Part shown: positions 41,947 to 50,684 of the stretch, in pieces
How positions within the stretch are numbered: the stretch's first letter is position 1
Layout of the letters: each line of letters starts with the position of its first letter
Source of the DNA: Bacilliculturomica massiliensis
GTDB taxonomy: Bacteria; Bacillota; Clostridia; Peptostreptococcales; Anaerovoracaceae
Length of the DNA stretch: 64,000 bases
Direction: 5' to 3'
NCBI RefSeq assembly: GCF_900605495.1
Contig: NZ_LR027603.1
Span: 1,897,423-1,961,422 of the forward strand
Translations under genes and position numbers: made by a program
Notes under the pieces: generated by a model
What the model was told of the DNA's origin: nothing
What the model saw: only the letters and a program-made list of their open reading frames with translations
The model's database searches: none

Positions 41947-43242
41947 ATGAGTCAAAATAAAGCGGGTTCCTGCCTCCGTCGTAGAAGCTCCTGCCTGGGC
42001 AATGTCTGCGGCACCAGCATCGATCTGGAGGATGTTCGCTTCACAGCGAAGAAATCTAATTTAGTATACATGGATAAGGTATTTTCTTATAACGACGCAA
42101 CCGGCTGCCCTCTGGTCGTGCCTATCAACACGGGCGGAGACAGCGCACCTTACTACAAAACCACGCTCACCTTATGCCAGAACGGATGCGGCTGCGGATG
42201 CGGCTGCAACTGCGGATGCAGCGCCGGGCTTGACGCCAACGCTCAGTTCACAGTAGAAGACTCCTACGTCCTGGTCGAGGTATTCCAGCCGGCGGCCAAC
42301 TCGATGCTCTCTCCCTGTCAGGTAACGGTAGACGGCTATCCCGTCGACAGCGTCACCCAGATGGGCGGACAGTACCTGGCGGAGACCACCAACCTGATCC
42401 CCAGGATCCAGAAAGACCGCTGTCTGGAAGCCGGTCTTCCCACGAAGACGTTCTTCCTGATCAGCAACGCAGGTCCCTGGGTCTTCCGGGCCAAGTTTGT
42501 CCTGACCGGAACGGTATCCACCGGCGGTCAGTGCAGCAACTTCCGTCTGGAGATCGAGAACGCCCCCGAATGCCCGAATATCGCTCTGCCCAGCGACAGA
42601 TTATCCAACTTTGTTATCAACGATCTAAGCCTTCCCTGCACCATCAAGGGCATGTCCCCGGCTATCCGCTTCCAGTTTGGCGCTAACGCCCAGCTGCAGA
42701 ATCCGCGGCTCACAGTAGCCTGCGAAGGCGCCGGCGTAGGTACGCCCTGCGAGACCTGCGCCTGCAATGTGGGCCTGACCGCAAATATTGTATTCGAACC
42801 GACTGTCCAGACAGAAGTCATCAGAAAGACTCTGTTCTGCGTAGACGCCTGCGAAGCAATGATCCCGTGTCAGGGCTCCCTCGAAGAGCAGCTGGCGGAC
42901 GAAGATGAAGTCTGCCCCGACCCCTATGCTCCGGACTGCCGCTGCGGTTCCGGAAACACCGGTGTCGGCGGCGTCTCCACTGGATGCGGCTGTGAGAACA
43001 ACTGCACCGCCGGCGGTTCCTGCAGCTGCGGAGGCAGCGTAGGCGGAACGGCCACTACAGGCTGCGGCTGCGGCAATTCCACTGCCGGCGGCTGTGGATG
43101 CGGCGGATGCGGATGCGGCTCCTGCGGAGGAAACAGCGGCTGCGGATGCGGATGCGGCGACCACTGCCACAATCCCGGAATTCAGCCCAGAACCGCTCCG
43201 GCTACCTACCAGGCGATCGGATGCAACGGCTGCAGCTGGTAG
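41947..43242 (+). CDS. Cysteine/glycine-rich protein of unknown function
   Basis: 431 residues with about 44 cysteines, in CG repeats: CGCGCGCNCGC near 90 and a long tail (about 340-415) of GCGC, GGCGCGGCGCG-type motifs ending near GCNGCSW. Two non-repetitive globular parts lie between. They share a weak echo (CSAGLDANAQFTVE and CNVGLTANIVFEPT), suggesting an internal duplication. No signal peptide or membrane segment is visible. The ATG at 41947 is chosen for its AAGAGG site; an ATG ten codons earlier has none. It resembles clostridial surface or spore-coat Cys-rich proteins only in composition; a structural or metal-binding role is speculative. It is the only plus-strand gene here. Confidence 0.8.
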   Translation: MSQNKAGSCLRRRSSCLGNVCGTSIDLEDVRFTAKKSNLVYMDKVFSYNDATGCPLVVPINTGGDSAPYYKTTLTLCQNGCGCGCGCNCGCSAGLDANAQFTVEDSYVLVEVFQPAANSMLSPCQVTVDGYPVDSVTQMGGQYLAETTNLIPRIQKDRCLEAGLPTKTFFLISNAGPWVFRAKFVLTGTVSTGGQCSNFRLEIENAPECPNIALPSDRLSNFVINDLSLPCTIKGMSPAIRFQFGANAQLQNPRLTVACEGAGVGTPCETCACNVGLTANIVFEPTVQTEVIRKTLFCVDACEAMIPCQGSLEEQLADEDEVCPDPYAPDCRCGSGNTGVGGVSTGCGCENNCTAGGSCSCGGSVGGTATTGCGCGNSTAGGCGCGGCGCGSCGGNSGCGCGCGDHCHNPGIQPRTAPATYQAIGCNGCSW

Positions 43243-43340
43243 ACCCGGGCTCCGTCCCGCCTGCGGCTTTCCGCCTCAGACGGGCGAACAGGTCCGGCCG
43301 TGCTGATTAGATTTTCAGTTGACCGACGCGAAAAACACGC

Positions 43341-43386
43341 AAAACCCGCCCTGCCCGGATACTTCTGTCCGGGAGGGCGGGTTTCT
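43341..43386. terminator. Bidirectional terminator between the Cys-rich gene and the MFS gene
   Basis: AAACCCGCCCT-CCCGGA pairs with TCCGGG-AGGGCGGGTTT. T-runs flank the stem on both strands, so it can end both converging transcripts. Confidence 0.85.
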
Positions 43387-43391
43387 TCATT

Positions 43392-44735
43392 TTATTTCTG
43401 CGGGCTGGCGTACAGCGTTTTTTTCCTGCCCACCAGAACGCCGAACACAGCCATGGCGCTTCCCACCGCCAGATAGAACAGCACCGCTGCAGACCACGTT
43501 TCCGTCAGATCGTACAAAACGCCAGACAGCGCCGGGCCCACGGCCGCCAGCAGATATCCCACGCTCTGGGCCATGCCGGAAAGCTCCGCCGTCTCCGCCG
43601 CGTCGCGCCCCACCACACCGATGGTCGTCAGGATCCACGAGAGCGAGGCTCCGCTGGCCAGCCCTGCCACCGCCATAAAAACGGCGCCCAGCGCGAAACC
43701 TGTGCCGGAAGGAGCTACAAACAGCATGCCGGAAAGCCCCACCACAAAAGCAACCGCAATGCCGCTTCCAAGCAGGCTCTGATTCCTGCTGCGTTCGTAG
43801 ATCACCGCCGTGGCCATGTTGGCCGCGATCCCCGCCGCCTGAAAGATCAGCGCCAGCAGGCTGGCTCCCTCTGGAGAAACGCCTCGCGCCTGAACGATGG
43901 TCGGCATCCACGATGAGGTGGAGTAAAAGAGCAGCGACTGCAGCCCCATAAACAGGGTGATACACCATGCGGCTCCAGAGGTCCAGACGCCGGATCTGCC
44001 GGCAGACCGGTCCCCGGTCCCGCCGGTCCTGCCGTCTTCATTCGGAGCTTTGGGCCCGTGCCCTCCCCCCTTTCCGGCTGTCCCACTGTTTCCGGCGCCG
44101 GCTGCGGCCGGCTCCCCTTTCTTCATCTGGATCAGCCACATCAGCAGCGCCGCCAGGGCCGGGACAGTCCAGATGCCCAGAGCCCCCCGCCATCCCCAGC
44201 CCAGACGCAAAGACATGGGAAGACTGGCTCCCGCTCCCACGGCGGCAAAAGTCCCCATGGCCGCCGTGTAGATACTGGTCATGGACCCTACCTTATCCGG
44301 AAACCACTTTCTGATCATGCTGGGGATCATAACGTTGCCCACGGCAATGCCCAGTCCCATGAGGACCGTGCCGCCGAACAACCCCGCCGCCCCATCCGAG
44401 CAGCGGATGGCAAGCCCCGCCAGAATGGCCGTCAGCGCGATCAATATGGTCTTCGGAATGCCGAGGCGTTTTCCCATATTTCCCACAAAGGGAGAAAAAA
44501 ATCCGAAGGCCAGCGGCGGCAGAGTGGTGATCAGCCCCATGAGGCTGCTGGAAGCGCCCAGTTCTTCGCTGATCGCGCTCACCTGGGGTCCCACCACCGT
44601 GATCGGACCTCTCAGAGTAAAGCTGATAAAAACGATGCACGCAAGAAGAAAACCGCCCGAGGCGGCTTTTCCGATCACTTTTTTTTCGCCGTCCCCCCCT
44701 GCGCCGGACAGACGGCCGTCTCTTTCTTTGCCCAT
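43392..44735 (-). CDS. MFS transporter, CynX/NimT (cyanate permease-like) family
   Basis: 447 residues with twelve predicted helices in two halves and a Gly/Lys-rich cytoplasmic loop at about 210-250. The N-terminal FTLRGPITVVGPQVSAISEELG and the loop GNMGKRLGIPKTILIALTAI fit the CynX/NimT group (cyanate, 2-nitroimidazole and related solutes). The substrate cannot be told from sequence. GAGGA stands 7 nt before the ATG. It is transcribed away from the PadR operon and ends at a shared bidirectional terminator. Confidence 0.87.
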   Translation of the reverse strand: MGKERDGRLSGAGGDGEKKVIGKAASGGFLLACIVFISFTLRGPITVVGPQVSAISEELGASSSLMGLITTLPPLAFGFFSPFVGNMGKRLGIPKTILIALTAILAGLAIRCSDGAAGLFGGTVLMGLGIAVGNVMIPSMIRKWFPDKVGSMTSIYTAAMGTFAAVGAGASLPMSLRLGWGWRGALGIWTVPALAALLMWLIQMKKGEPAAAGAGNSGTAGKGGGHGPKAPNEDGRTGGTGDRSAGRSGVWTSGAAWCITLFMGLQSLLFYSTSSWMPTIVQARGVSPEGASLLALIFQAAGIAANMATAVIYERSRNQSLLGSGIAVAFVVGLSGMLFVAPSGTGFALGAVFMAVAGLASGASLSWILTTIGVVGRDAAETAELSGMAQSVGYLLAAVGPALSGVLYDLTETWSAAVLFYLAVGSAMAVFGVLVGRKKTLYASPQK

Positions 44736-44829
44736 TTACATTTCCTCTTTTCTCCTGTTCCCTATATTCTAATGTAGATCGGCCATTCTGTCCATGCCGG
44801 ATTTTTCCCTGTGCGATTTTGCGCGCCGT

Positions 44830-45138
44830 CTAACGCATCCTTTCCACGCTCTCCGTCAGCCGTTCCCATTCGGAAACCATGCGCGCCGTGTACTCCAGAC
44901 CGGCGGGCGTAATGTGATAATACTTTCTCTGGGGGCCGCCGGAGGGTACGTCCTTCATATAATTTTCCGTATACGCCTCGCTTTTCAGCCGGCGCAGGAT
45001 GGTGTAGATCGAACCGTCGTACACCTCCGGGAACGCGTCCTGAATGATCTTCATGATCTCATAGCCATACATGTCTTTCTTTCTGAGCTGAAGAAGAATA
45101 CACATTTCCAGAACGCCTTTCTTCAACTGTGCGTCCAT
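44830..45138 (-). CDS. PadR-family transcriptional regulator
   Basis: 102-residue winged-helix repressor with the family start LKKGVLEMCILLQLRKKDMYGYEIMKII and the wing DGSIYTILRRLKSEAYTENY...RKYYHITPAG. It is the last gene of a three-gene operon, 9 nt after a HAAS-RDD gene, with a strong AGGAGGGGG site. PadR proteins usually repress their own operon; paired palindromes upstream of the operon fit this. PadR more often precedes its HAAS partner gene. Confidence 0.92.
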   Translation of the reverse strand: MDAQLKKGVLEMCILLQLRKKDMYGYEIMKIIQDAFPEVYDGSIYTILRRLKSEAYTENYMKDVPSGGPQRKYYHITPAGLEYTARMVSEWERLTESVERMR

Positions 45139-45147
45139 ATCCCCCTC

Positions 45148-45993
45148 CTACCCTCTTCTCTCATCGAAGACCACGGTCGTATCCGCCACCAGATCCTGAA
45201 CGGTCTTATTAAAATCCGAGCTGCATCCCCATATAAAGGAAAACAGATTGAGGAGCCCCGAAGTCATGCCGCTGGCGATGCCCTTGATCAGAAACTCTCT
45301 CATGACAGCCTCCATAAACGTTATTTTTTGCCCGCTGAGACGCACGACCCTGATCTTAAACAGCCATTTGCCCGGAGTATAGCCGTTGGTAGCCCAGACG
45401 AAAACAGCGGTCAGCAGGTTCATGCACCCCACCGCAGCCACCAGCAGCAGAGTCATAAGCTGAAAATAGACAGTCAGCCTGCCGCCCCAATAGCCGTAAC
45501 GTCCGTCGGACAGCAGCATGGGAATGCCCAGAATGACCAGACCGACGAATATCAATAGTGCGATCTGGATCACCCCGTCTGTCAGATAGGCCGCAAGACG
45601 GGTCCCCATGGGAGCCATGCGTCCGGCGAAGGGTCCATATCTGGCATCTGCCGCCGGCTCTTTCCGAAATGCATCCCTGGCCTGATCAGCCGCGGCGCGG
45701 GCCTCCGCTTCCGCCGCTCTGGCCGCCCTGGCCTCATTCTCCGCCATGCGGGCCCGCTCTTCCGCCTCCCTGGCCGCCGTCTCCCTCTTTTTCAGCTCGT
45801 CCTCCTCCAGGATGGTCCGCGCGATCTTTGCCGGCGACCCAAGCTCGTCGGCCACTTCCTGCTCGCTCTTTCCCTCCGCCGACGCGTTCTCAAACACGTC
45901 GCCGTAATCCGAGGTGATCTCCCGGATATCCGCGTCCGGCAGCCTTCCCTCCAGACTGTACCGCAATTCTTTTAAGAATTCCTCTTTTCTCAT
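45148..45993 (-). CDS. HAAS-signalling plus RDD membrane protein, second copy
   Basis: 281 residues. Residues 1-75 are a HAAS/DUF1700-like domain (MRKEEFLKELRYSLEGRLPD, EIGSPAKIA-type motif GSPAKIARTIL). A helical Ala/Glu/Arg-rich linker follows (80-120). The RDD domain (about 135-275) has membrane segments and NGYTPGKWLFKIRVVRLSG. HAAS domains are known to pair with PadR regulators. The ATG at 45993 is chosen by homology to the first copy. Function is unknown; solute transport is proposed for some RDD proteins. Confidence 0.85.
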   Translation of the reverse strand: MRKEEFLKELRYSLEGRLPDADIREITSDYGDVFENASAEGKSEQEVADELGSPAKIARTILEEDELKKRETAAREAEERARMAENEARAARAAEAEARAAADQARDAFRKEPAADARYGPFAGRMAPMGTRLAAYLTDGVIQIALLIFVGLVILGIPMLLSDGRYGYWGGRLTVYFQLMTLLLVAAVGCMNLLTAVFVWATNGYTPGKWLFKIRVVRLSGQKITFMEAVMREFLIKGIASGMTSGLLNLFSFIWGCSSDFNKTVQDLVADTTVVFDERRG

Positions 45994-46134
45994 CCCCTGC
46001 ATTTCCTTTCTTATATCATTCTCCCTGTTTTTCCACACCTTCCGCCGGCGGGGACGCCGACGCCCGCTCCGCTGCCGCACTGCGGCACTACTTCTGCCGC
46101 AGTTCCCCGGTCTTTCTTCTGTTGTGCCGCTCCT

Positions 46135-47034
46135 TTACCGCCTCGGCGCTCTTACCACCGTGGTCTGGGCGGCCAGATCCTGCACCGTTTTATGGTCCTC
46201 CGTCACGCATCCCCACACGAAGGACGCCATATTCAAAAATCCCTTCAGCAGACTGTTGGCGATCCCTTTGATCAGGCATTCGCGAAACAGCGCGTCCAAA
46301 AAACGGATCTTCCCGCCGGAGAGCTTTACCACCCGGATCTTCATCAGCCACTTTCCCGGCGTATAGCCGTTGGTCAGCCACAGACAGAGCGTGGAGAACA
46401 GCATAACGCCTCCGAACACCAGCATGGACACGGCGTAGATCCCGGAAAAAATCATCGGTACAGAACCGTAGTACATATTCTTCAGATATCCCGGAACCTG
46501 CTGGAACATGCCGTGCCTGTGCATCATCCCTTCAAAGGAAGATCCGTGACCGCTCCAGCTATAGTCGCCATAGCCGCTATAGCTGCCGAAAGTCCTCCAG
46601 ACCAGGGCGAGAAACAGCGTCAGGATCAGGATGGCGGCCAGACCCAGCAGATTGTCGATGAGCCAGGCCCCGAACCTTGCGCCCATCGAGGCCAGATCCC
46701 TGCACGCCACATCCGGATCCGCCTGCGCCACTCTGGACTTCACCGACTCCGCGGCTCTGTTTACTTTCTTTTGAAAATCGGTATACTGCCTGTCCCCGGT
46801 TCCGCCGGATCCAGTTTCCGCTGTCCCGGCCTGGACTTCTTCTCTTTCCAGGAGCCGCCTGCTCAGCTTCGCAGGCGAACCTATTTCCGCAGAGATCTCG
46901 TCCTCTGTCCTTCCTGCGGACAGACCTTCTTCAAAACGGTCCGCGTACTCCCCCGTCAGCGCGGAGACCCGCGCCGCATCCAGGCGCCCCTCAAGCCCAT
47001 ACTGCAGTTCCCGCAAAAACTCGTCTTTTCTCAT
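46135..47034 (-). CDS. HAAS-signalling plus RDD membrane protein, first copy
   Basis: 299 residues with the same layout as the next gene: HAAS-like domain (MRKDEFLRELQYGLEGRLDA, GSPAKLSRRLL), linker, then RDD domain with NGYTPGKWLMKIRVVKLSGG and a Tyr/Gly/Ser/His-rich loop (about 160-190). The two genes are clear paralogs, probably from tandem duplication. GGGAGGGG precedes the ATG at 47034. The operon runs from here through the PadR gene. Confidence 0.85.
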   Translation of the reverse strand: MRKDEFLRELQYGLEGRLDAARVSALTGEYADRFEEGLSAGRTEDEISAEIGSPAKLSRRLLEREEVQAGTAETGSGGTGDRQYTDFQKKVNRAAESVKSRVAQADPDVACRDLASMGARFGAWLIDNLLGLAAILILTLFLALVWRTFGSYSGYGDYSWSGHGSSFEGMMHRHGMFQQVPGYLKNMYYGSVPMIFSGIYAVSMLVFGGVMLFSTLCLWLTNGYTPGKWLMKIRVVKLSGGKIRFLDALFRECLIKGIANSLLKGFLNMASFVWGCVTEDHKTVQDLAAQTTVVRAPRR

Positions 47035-47091
47035 CTTCCCCTCCCTGCTGCCCCGCACTGCATCTGCCCATGCAGCTATTATTCATTGATT

Positions 47092-47155
47092 ACTATTTAC
47101 TAAACAATAGTTTGATATCATCATACTAGCACACTACTATTCATTGCGCAATAGT
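47092..47155. promoter_or_regulatory. Paired PadR-type operators ACTATT-N8-AATAGT
   Basis: Two palindromes with identical half-sites occur at 47092-47111 and 47136-47155, with centres 44 bp apart, about four helical turns. They lie just upstream of the first HAAS-RDD gene and would overlap its promoter. PadR operators known elsewhere are palindromes with an 8-bp spacer, so the encoded PadR protein is the obvious ligand. Confidence 0.75.
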
Positions 47156-47197
47156 AACGGGACATTTTTCTCAGATTCTCCCCCCTCCGGCCATTTC

Positions 47198-47228
47198 AAA
47201 AGGGAGCGTGCGGATCCCGCACGCTCCC
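47198..47228 (-). terminator. Terminator of the glycyl-radical operon
   Basis: GGGAGCGTGCGG and CCGCACGCTCCC form a perfect 12-bp stem with a three-base loop, followed on the minus strand by TTTTG. It lies about 120 nt after the glycyl radical enzyme stop. Confidence 0.9.
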
Positions 47229-47345
47229 TCTATAGATCGAACCACACCCTGCCGGTCCGGAGACCGGCACTTCAACGACGCCGCGCCGTCAGAGCGTCAT
47301 GCATCATGCCTTCCAGCGTCTGTCCGGCGGCGCTCCTCACCTTCC

Positions 47346-49706
47346 TTACAACCCCTGCTGGGCTGTCCGGGCGATGATGTTTTCCTGAACGTCCTTATCC
47401 AACTCGATAAAGTAGGCGGAATATCCCGCTACGCGGACCATCAGATTTCTGTGTTTTTCGGGGTGCACCTGCGCGTCCCGCAGAGTCTCTTCGTCCACTA
47501 CATTCACCTGAACGTGCTCCCCGTACTCATCGAAGTAGGATCTCACCAGAGTTCCCAGGATCTCCAGACCCTTTTCCCCCTTCACGATCACCGGATCGAA
47601 TTTCTGGTTCAGCAGCGTTCCGATCAGCGGCCGGAACTGATCGATCTTGGAAACGGACCGCAGAGCCGCCGTCGGTCCATTCACGTCTCTGGACATGACC
47701 GGCGACGCGTTGTCCGCAAGTGCGTCGAAGGCGAAGCGCCCGTCAGGCGTCGCTCCCACGCTCTTTCCCTGCAGAACGTTGAAGGACTGGGACAGCACTG
47801 ACAGCACGTATTTCCCGTATCTGGAATCCGGGTACTTTTCTACTTCGTCCACTGCGCTCTCCACGATCTGACGCGCGATCTCATCTACGTAATCGTCGTC
47901 GTTTCCGTACTTCGGCGCTCCGTTCAGCAGCATCTGGCGCAGTCTCTCATGTCCCTCAAAATTGACGGACAGCGCCTCCTTCAGCTCGTCGAAACCGATC
48001 TTTTTCTCATCGTAGACAAATTTCTTCACCGCCGCCATGGAGTCCGCCGCGTTGGCCAGGGCCGTGATGAAGGAACCGGAGAAGTTGTACTTCGCTCCGC
48101 CCTCCTGCAGCGTCTTGCCTTTTTCGATGCAATCGTCTACCAGGCAGGAAGACAACAGCGCAGGCACCATGTTTGCCTGACAGGCGCCTACCACGTTGTA
48201 CGCGTCGCACATCAGCTTCGTGAAATATTCCATCTGTCTGCGGTAAGCGGCCATGAAGTCGTCAAAGGTTTCAAAGGTTTTCGGATCTCCCGTCTTTATC
48301 CCTACCTGCCTGCCGGTCAGCGGATCGATCCCGTCGTTGAGCACGAACTCAACCAGCTTCACCGTGTTGATATAGCCTACTACCGGACGGCCGTCGGTCT
48401 TTCCCGTCACGTAGTTTTCCACACAGCCTTCGATGCTCCAGTCTCTGGCTTCCTTGATGGTGGCGCCCTTTGACAGGACCAGCGGAATGATCAGCTTGTC
48501 GTTGAACATGGCCGGAGTGGCCAGGCCATCCTGGATCATCGTCAGCGCCTTTTTGAAGAAATTCTTGTCGATATTGTCGTGATAGCGGAAGGAAACGGTG
48601 GGCTGCGTGGTCTTCACCTCGCTGGTGGCCTGCAGGATGCAGAAGGAGAACTCGTTTACCGCGTCCTTGCCGTCCGGCGTCACGCCTCCCACCGCGCAGT
48701 TCTGCCACATGGGATAGCCGGCGAAGGCCTGCGCGTCGAAGTCGTCTCTCACTTTGATGATCTCCGTGATCTTGATCCACAGGCATTCGATCATCTCAAC
48801 GCACTGATCGAAAGTGATCCTGCCCTCCTCCAGGTCTTTCTTGTAGAAGGGATACATGGTCTGATCGAACCGACCCAGGCCGATCGAATGGCCGTTGGTC
48901 TCGATCTGCATGATCAGGTGCATAAACCAGAAGAACTGCAGGGCCTCATAAGTGCTCTGGGGCGCCTTCTCAGGCACGTTGCCGCAGTTCGCCGCGATCT
49001 GCAGAAGCTCTGCTTTCCGCTTTTCATCGCTTTCCTTCTCTGCCATCTCCCGGGCCAGCTTCGCATAGCGGTGTGCAAACGCGATCGCTCCCTCACAGGC
49101 GATGATCACGCCCTGCCAGAAATCGATCTGCCGCTGTGTGTCGTGATTTACGTATTCCACAGCAGCGATCTTTTCTTTTGCGCGCTCTATCACGCCCGAC
49201 AGACCTATGCTCAGGATCCTGGGATAGTTAGGCACCACGTGACCGGTGGAAGTTGTCCGCGATCCCACGGACAGTACGCCCAGCTGTTCCGCCTGCAGCA
49301 CTTCCGGCGTCAGCTTTTCGTCCACCAGTTCCTTGAAACTGCTGTCCCTCCAGAATTCCAGCGTTTCAGCCAGCTGTTTTTTCTCTTCGTCTCCGATCAT
49401 AAGAGGGTCCGTGGGGCGGGTGGAGAATGTGTCGATGGTATCCATGATCCAGTTCGCGCCAAACTCCGGAAATACCGGTACGCCGCGGTACTCTTTCGCC
49501 TGATTTCCGGCAAAGAGTTCGTCGTCCGCTATGTAGATCGTCATATTTTCCAGCAGGTATTTCAGAAGTTTTGCCCGCCGCAGCATGGGCGTATCACAGG
49601 AACACTGCCTGTAAAATTCCGTCATCAGCTGCGCCCGCTCGATACAGATATGCGGTTTTGTCTCGCGCATCCGGTCTCTCAATTTTTCCACACGATTTGT
49701 CAGCAT
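47346..49706 (-). CDS. Glycyl radical enzyme of unknown substrate (PFL2 / dehydratase-like)
   Basis: Radical enzyme of 786 residues. The PFL-type domain carries the thiyl-radical loop SIEGCVENYVTGKTDGRP (Cys428, Glu430) and the C-terminal glycyl loop VRVAGYSAYFIELD (Gly761), so the radical machinery is intact. The pattern C-V-E is shared with dehydratases and C-N, C-S or C-C lyases and differs from the Cys-Cys of pyruvate formate-lyase. TGHVVPNY (His156) and NGHSIGLGRFDQ (His273) line up with active-site histidines known in glycerol dehydratase. The Asp after GKTxGWH in that enzyme is Val here, so simple diol dehydration is doubtful. GGGAGG precedes the ATG at 49706. Its activase is next upstream. 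Confidence 0.92.
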   Translation of the reverse strand: MLTNRVEKLRDRMRETKPHICIERAQLMTEFYRQCSCDTPMLRRAKLLKYLLENMTIYIADDELFAGNQAKEYRGVPVFPEFGANWIMDTIDTFSTRPTDPLMIGDEEKKQLAETLEFWRDSSFKELVDEKLTPEVLQAEQLGVLSVGSRTTSTGHVVPNYPRILSIGLSGVIERAKEKIAAVEYVNHDTQRQIDFWQGVIIACEGAIAFAHRYAKLAREMAEKESDEKRKAELLQIAANCGNVPEKAPQSTYEALQFFWFMHLIMQIETNGHSIGLGRFDQTMYPFYKKDLEEGRITFDQCVEMIECLWIKITEIIKVRDDFDAQAFAGYPMWQNCAVGGVTPDGKDAVNEFSFCILQATSEVKTTQPTVSFRYHDNIDKNFFKKALTMIQDGLATPAMFNDKLIIPLVLSKGATIKEARDWSIEGCVENYVTGKTDGRPVVGYINTVKLVEFVLNDGIDPLTGRQVGIKTGDPKTFETFDDFMAAYRRQMEYFTKLMCDAYNVVGACQANMVPALLSSCLVDDCIEKGKTLQEGGAKYNFSGSFITALANAADSMAAVKKFVYDEKKIGFDELKEALSVNFEGHERLRQMLLNGAPKYGNDDDYVDEIARQIVESAVDEVEKYPDSRYGKYVLSVLSQSFNVLQGKSVGATPDGRFAFDALADNASPVMSRDVNGPTAALRSVSKIDQFRPLIGTLLNQKFDPVIVKGEKGLEILGTLVRSYFDEYGEHVQVNVVDEETLRDAQVHPEKHRNLMVRVAGYSAYFIELDKDVQENIIARTAQQGL

Positions 49707-49739
49707 TTTTCTACCTCCCATAAATCACTTTGCAGAATC

Positions 49740-50684
49740 CTAATTTTTTCCCTCGAACCGGCAGGCTTTTCCCGCCGGATGAAGGATTTTGTTCATTAAA
49801 TCCACATAGCCGTACATGGTCTCATCCGGAGGCGTCTGCAGACCCTTCAGCGGATACTCCCTGCCCAGCATCGCGTACTTATGTTCACCCAGAGCGTGGT
49901 AAGCCAGAAGTTCCACTTCCCTGACTCCGGGAACAGACGCCGCCAGCCGGGCGATGCCCTCCAGATTTTCGGTCTCGTCATTGCAGCCGGGGACCACCGG
50001 CACTCTGACTGTCATGCTGTGGCCCGAGGCGCTGATCTTTAACAGGTTTTCTATGATCTTTTCATTGCCTTTCCCCGTCAGCTGCCTGTGACGCTGAGAA
50101 TCGATATGCTTAACATCGAAAAAGATATCGTCGATGTACGCCAGCGCCGGCGCAAAATCGTCATAATCTGCGCAGCCGCAGGTCTCGACAGCCACGCTGA
50201 TCCCCAGTTCTTTACAGGATCTCGCCGCCTCCAGCAAAAATTCTGGATGCGTCAGAGGTTCGCCTCCTGAAAAGGTGACGCCTCCGCCGGAATTGGTATA
50301 ATAAGTCCGGTCTCTGGCGATGGCTTCGGTCAGTTCAGCCACTGACCGGGCCTCCCCGACGAAACGCTTGGACCTCGCATAGCACGCCTCTGTACAGACG
50401 CCGCAGAGATCGCAGCGGCTCCGGTCGATCATGCCGCGTCCGTCCTCCCGGCGAACGATACATCCCCGGGGACATTCTTCCATACACACATTGCAGCCGA
50501 TGCACCGCGATTCTGTTTCCGCGATCTCCAGACCGTACTCCTGCGATTCCGGATTGGCGCACCAGAGGCACCGCATGGGGCATCCCTTGAGGAAGACCAG
50601 CGTGCGTATGCCCGGGCCGTCGTGAATGGAACATTTCTGAACGTTGAATACCAGAGTTTCCCGTTCGTTATGCTTCCGCAACAT
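49740..50684 (-). CDS. Glycyl-radical enzyme activating enzyme
   Basis: Radical SAM protein that installs the glycyl radical on the enzyme encoded 33 nt downstream. The 314 residues have the cluster motif CPMRCLWC (CxxxCxxC) near 35, then two ferredoxin-like clusters (CIGCNVCMEECPRGC and CDLCGVCTEACY), and SGGGVTFSGGEPLTHPEF. The double-ferredoxin insert is typical of activases for non-PFL glycyl radical enzymes. The start overlaps the antiporter gene by 17 nt and has GAGGTG upstream. Confidence 0.94.
   Translation of the reverse strand: MLRKHNERETLVFNVQKCSIHDGPGIRTLVFLKGCPMRCLWCANPESQEYGLEIAETESRCIGCNVCMEECPRGCIVRREDGRGMIDRSRCDLCGVCTEACYARSKRFVGEARSVAELTEAIARDRTYYTNSGGGVTFSGGEPLTHPEFLLEAARSCKELGISVAVETCGCADYDDFAPALAYIDDIFFDVKHIDSQRHRQLTGKGNEKIIENLLKISASGHSMTVRVPVVPGCNDETENLEGIARLAASVPGVREVELLAYHALGEHKYAMLGREYPLKGLQTPPDETMYGYVDLMNKILHPAGKACRFEGKN

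Noticed and set aside
42625-43170. Minus-strand Ala/Ser-rich frame antisense to the Cys-rich gene
   Set aside because: It is the complement of Gly/Cys codons (GGC, TGC), which gives Ala/Ser repeats; the plus-strand gene has a ribosome site and terminator.
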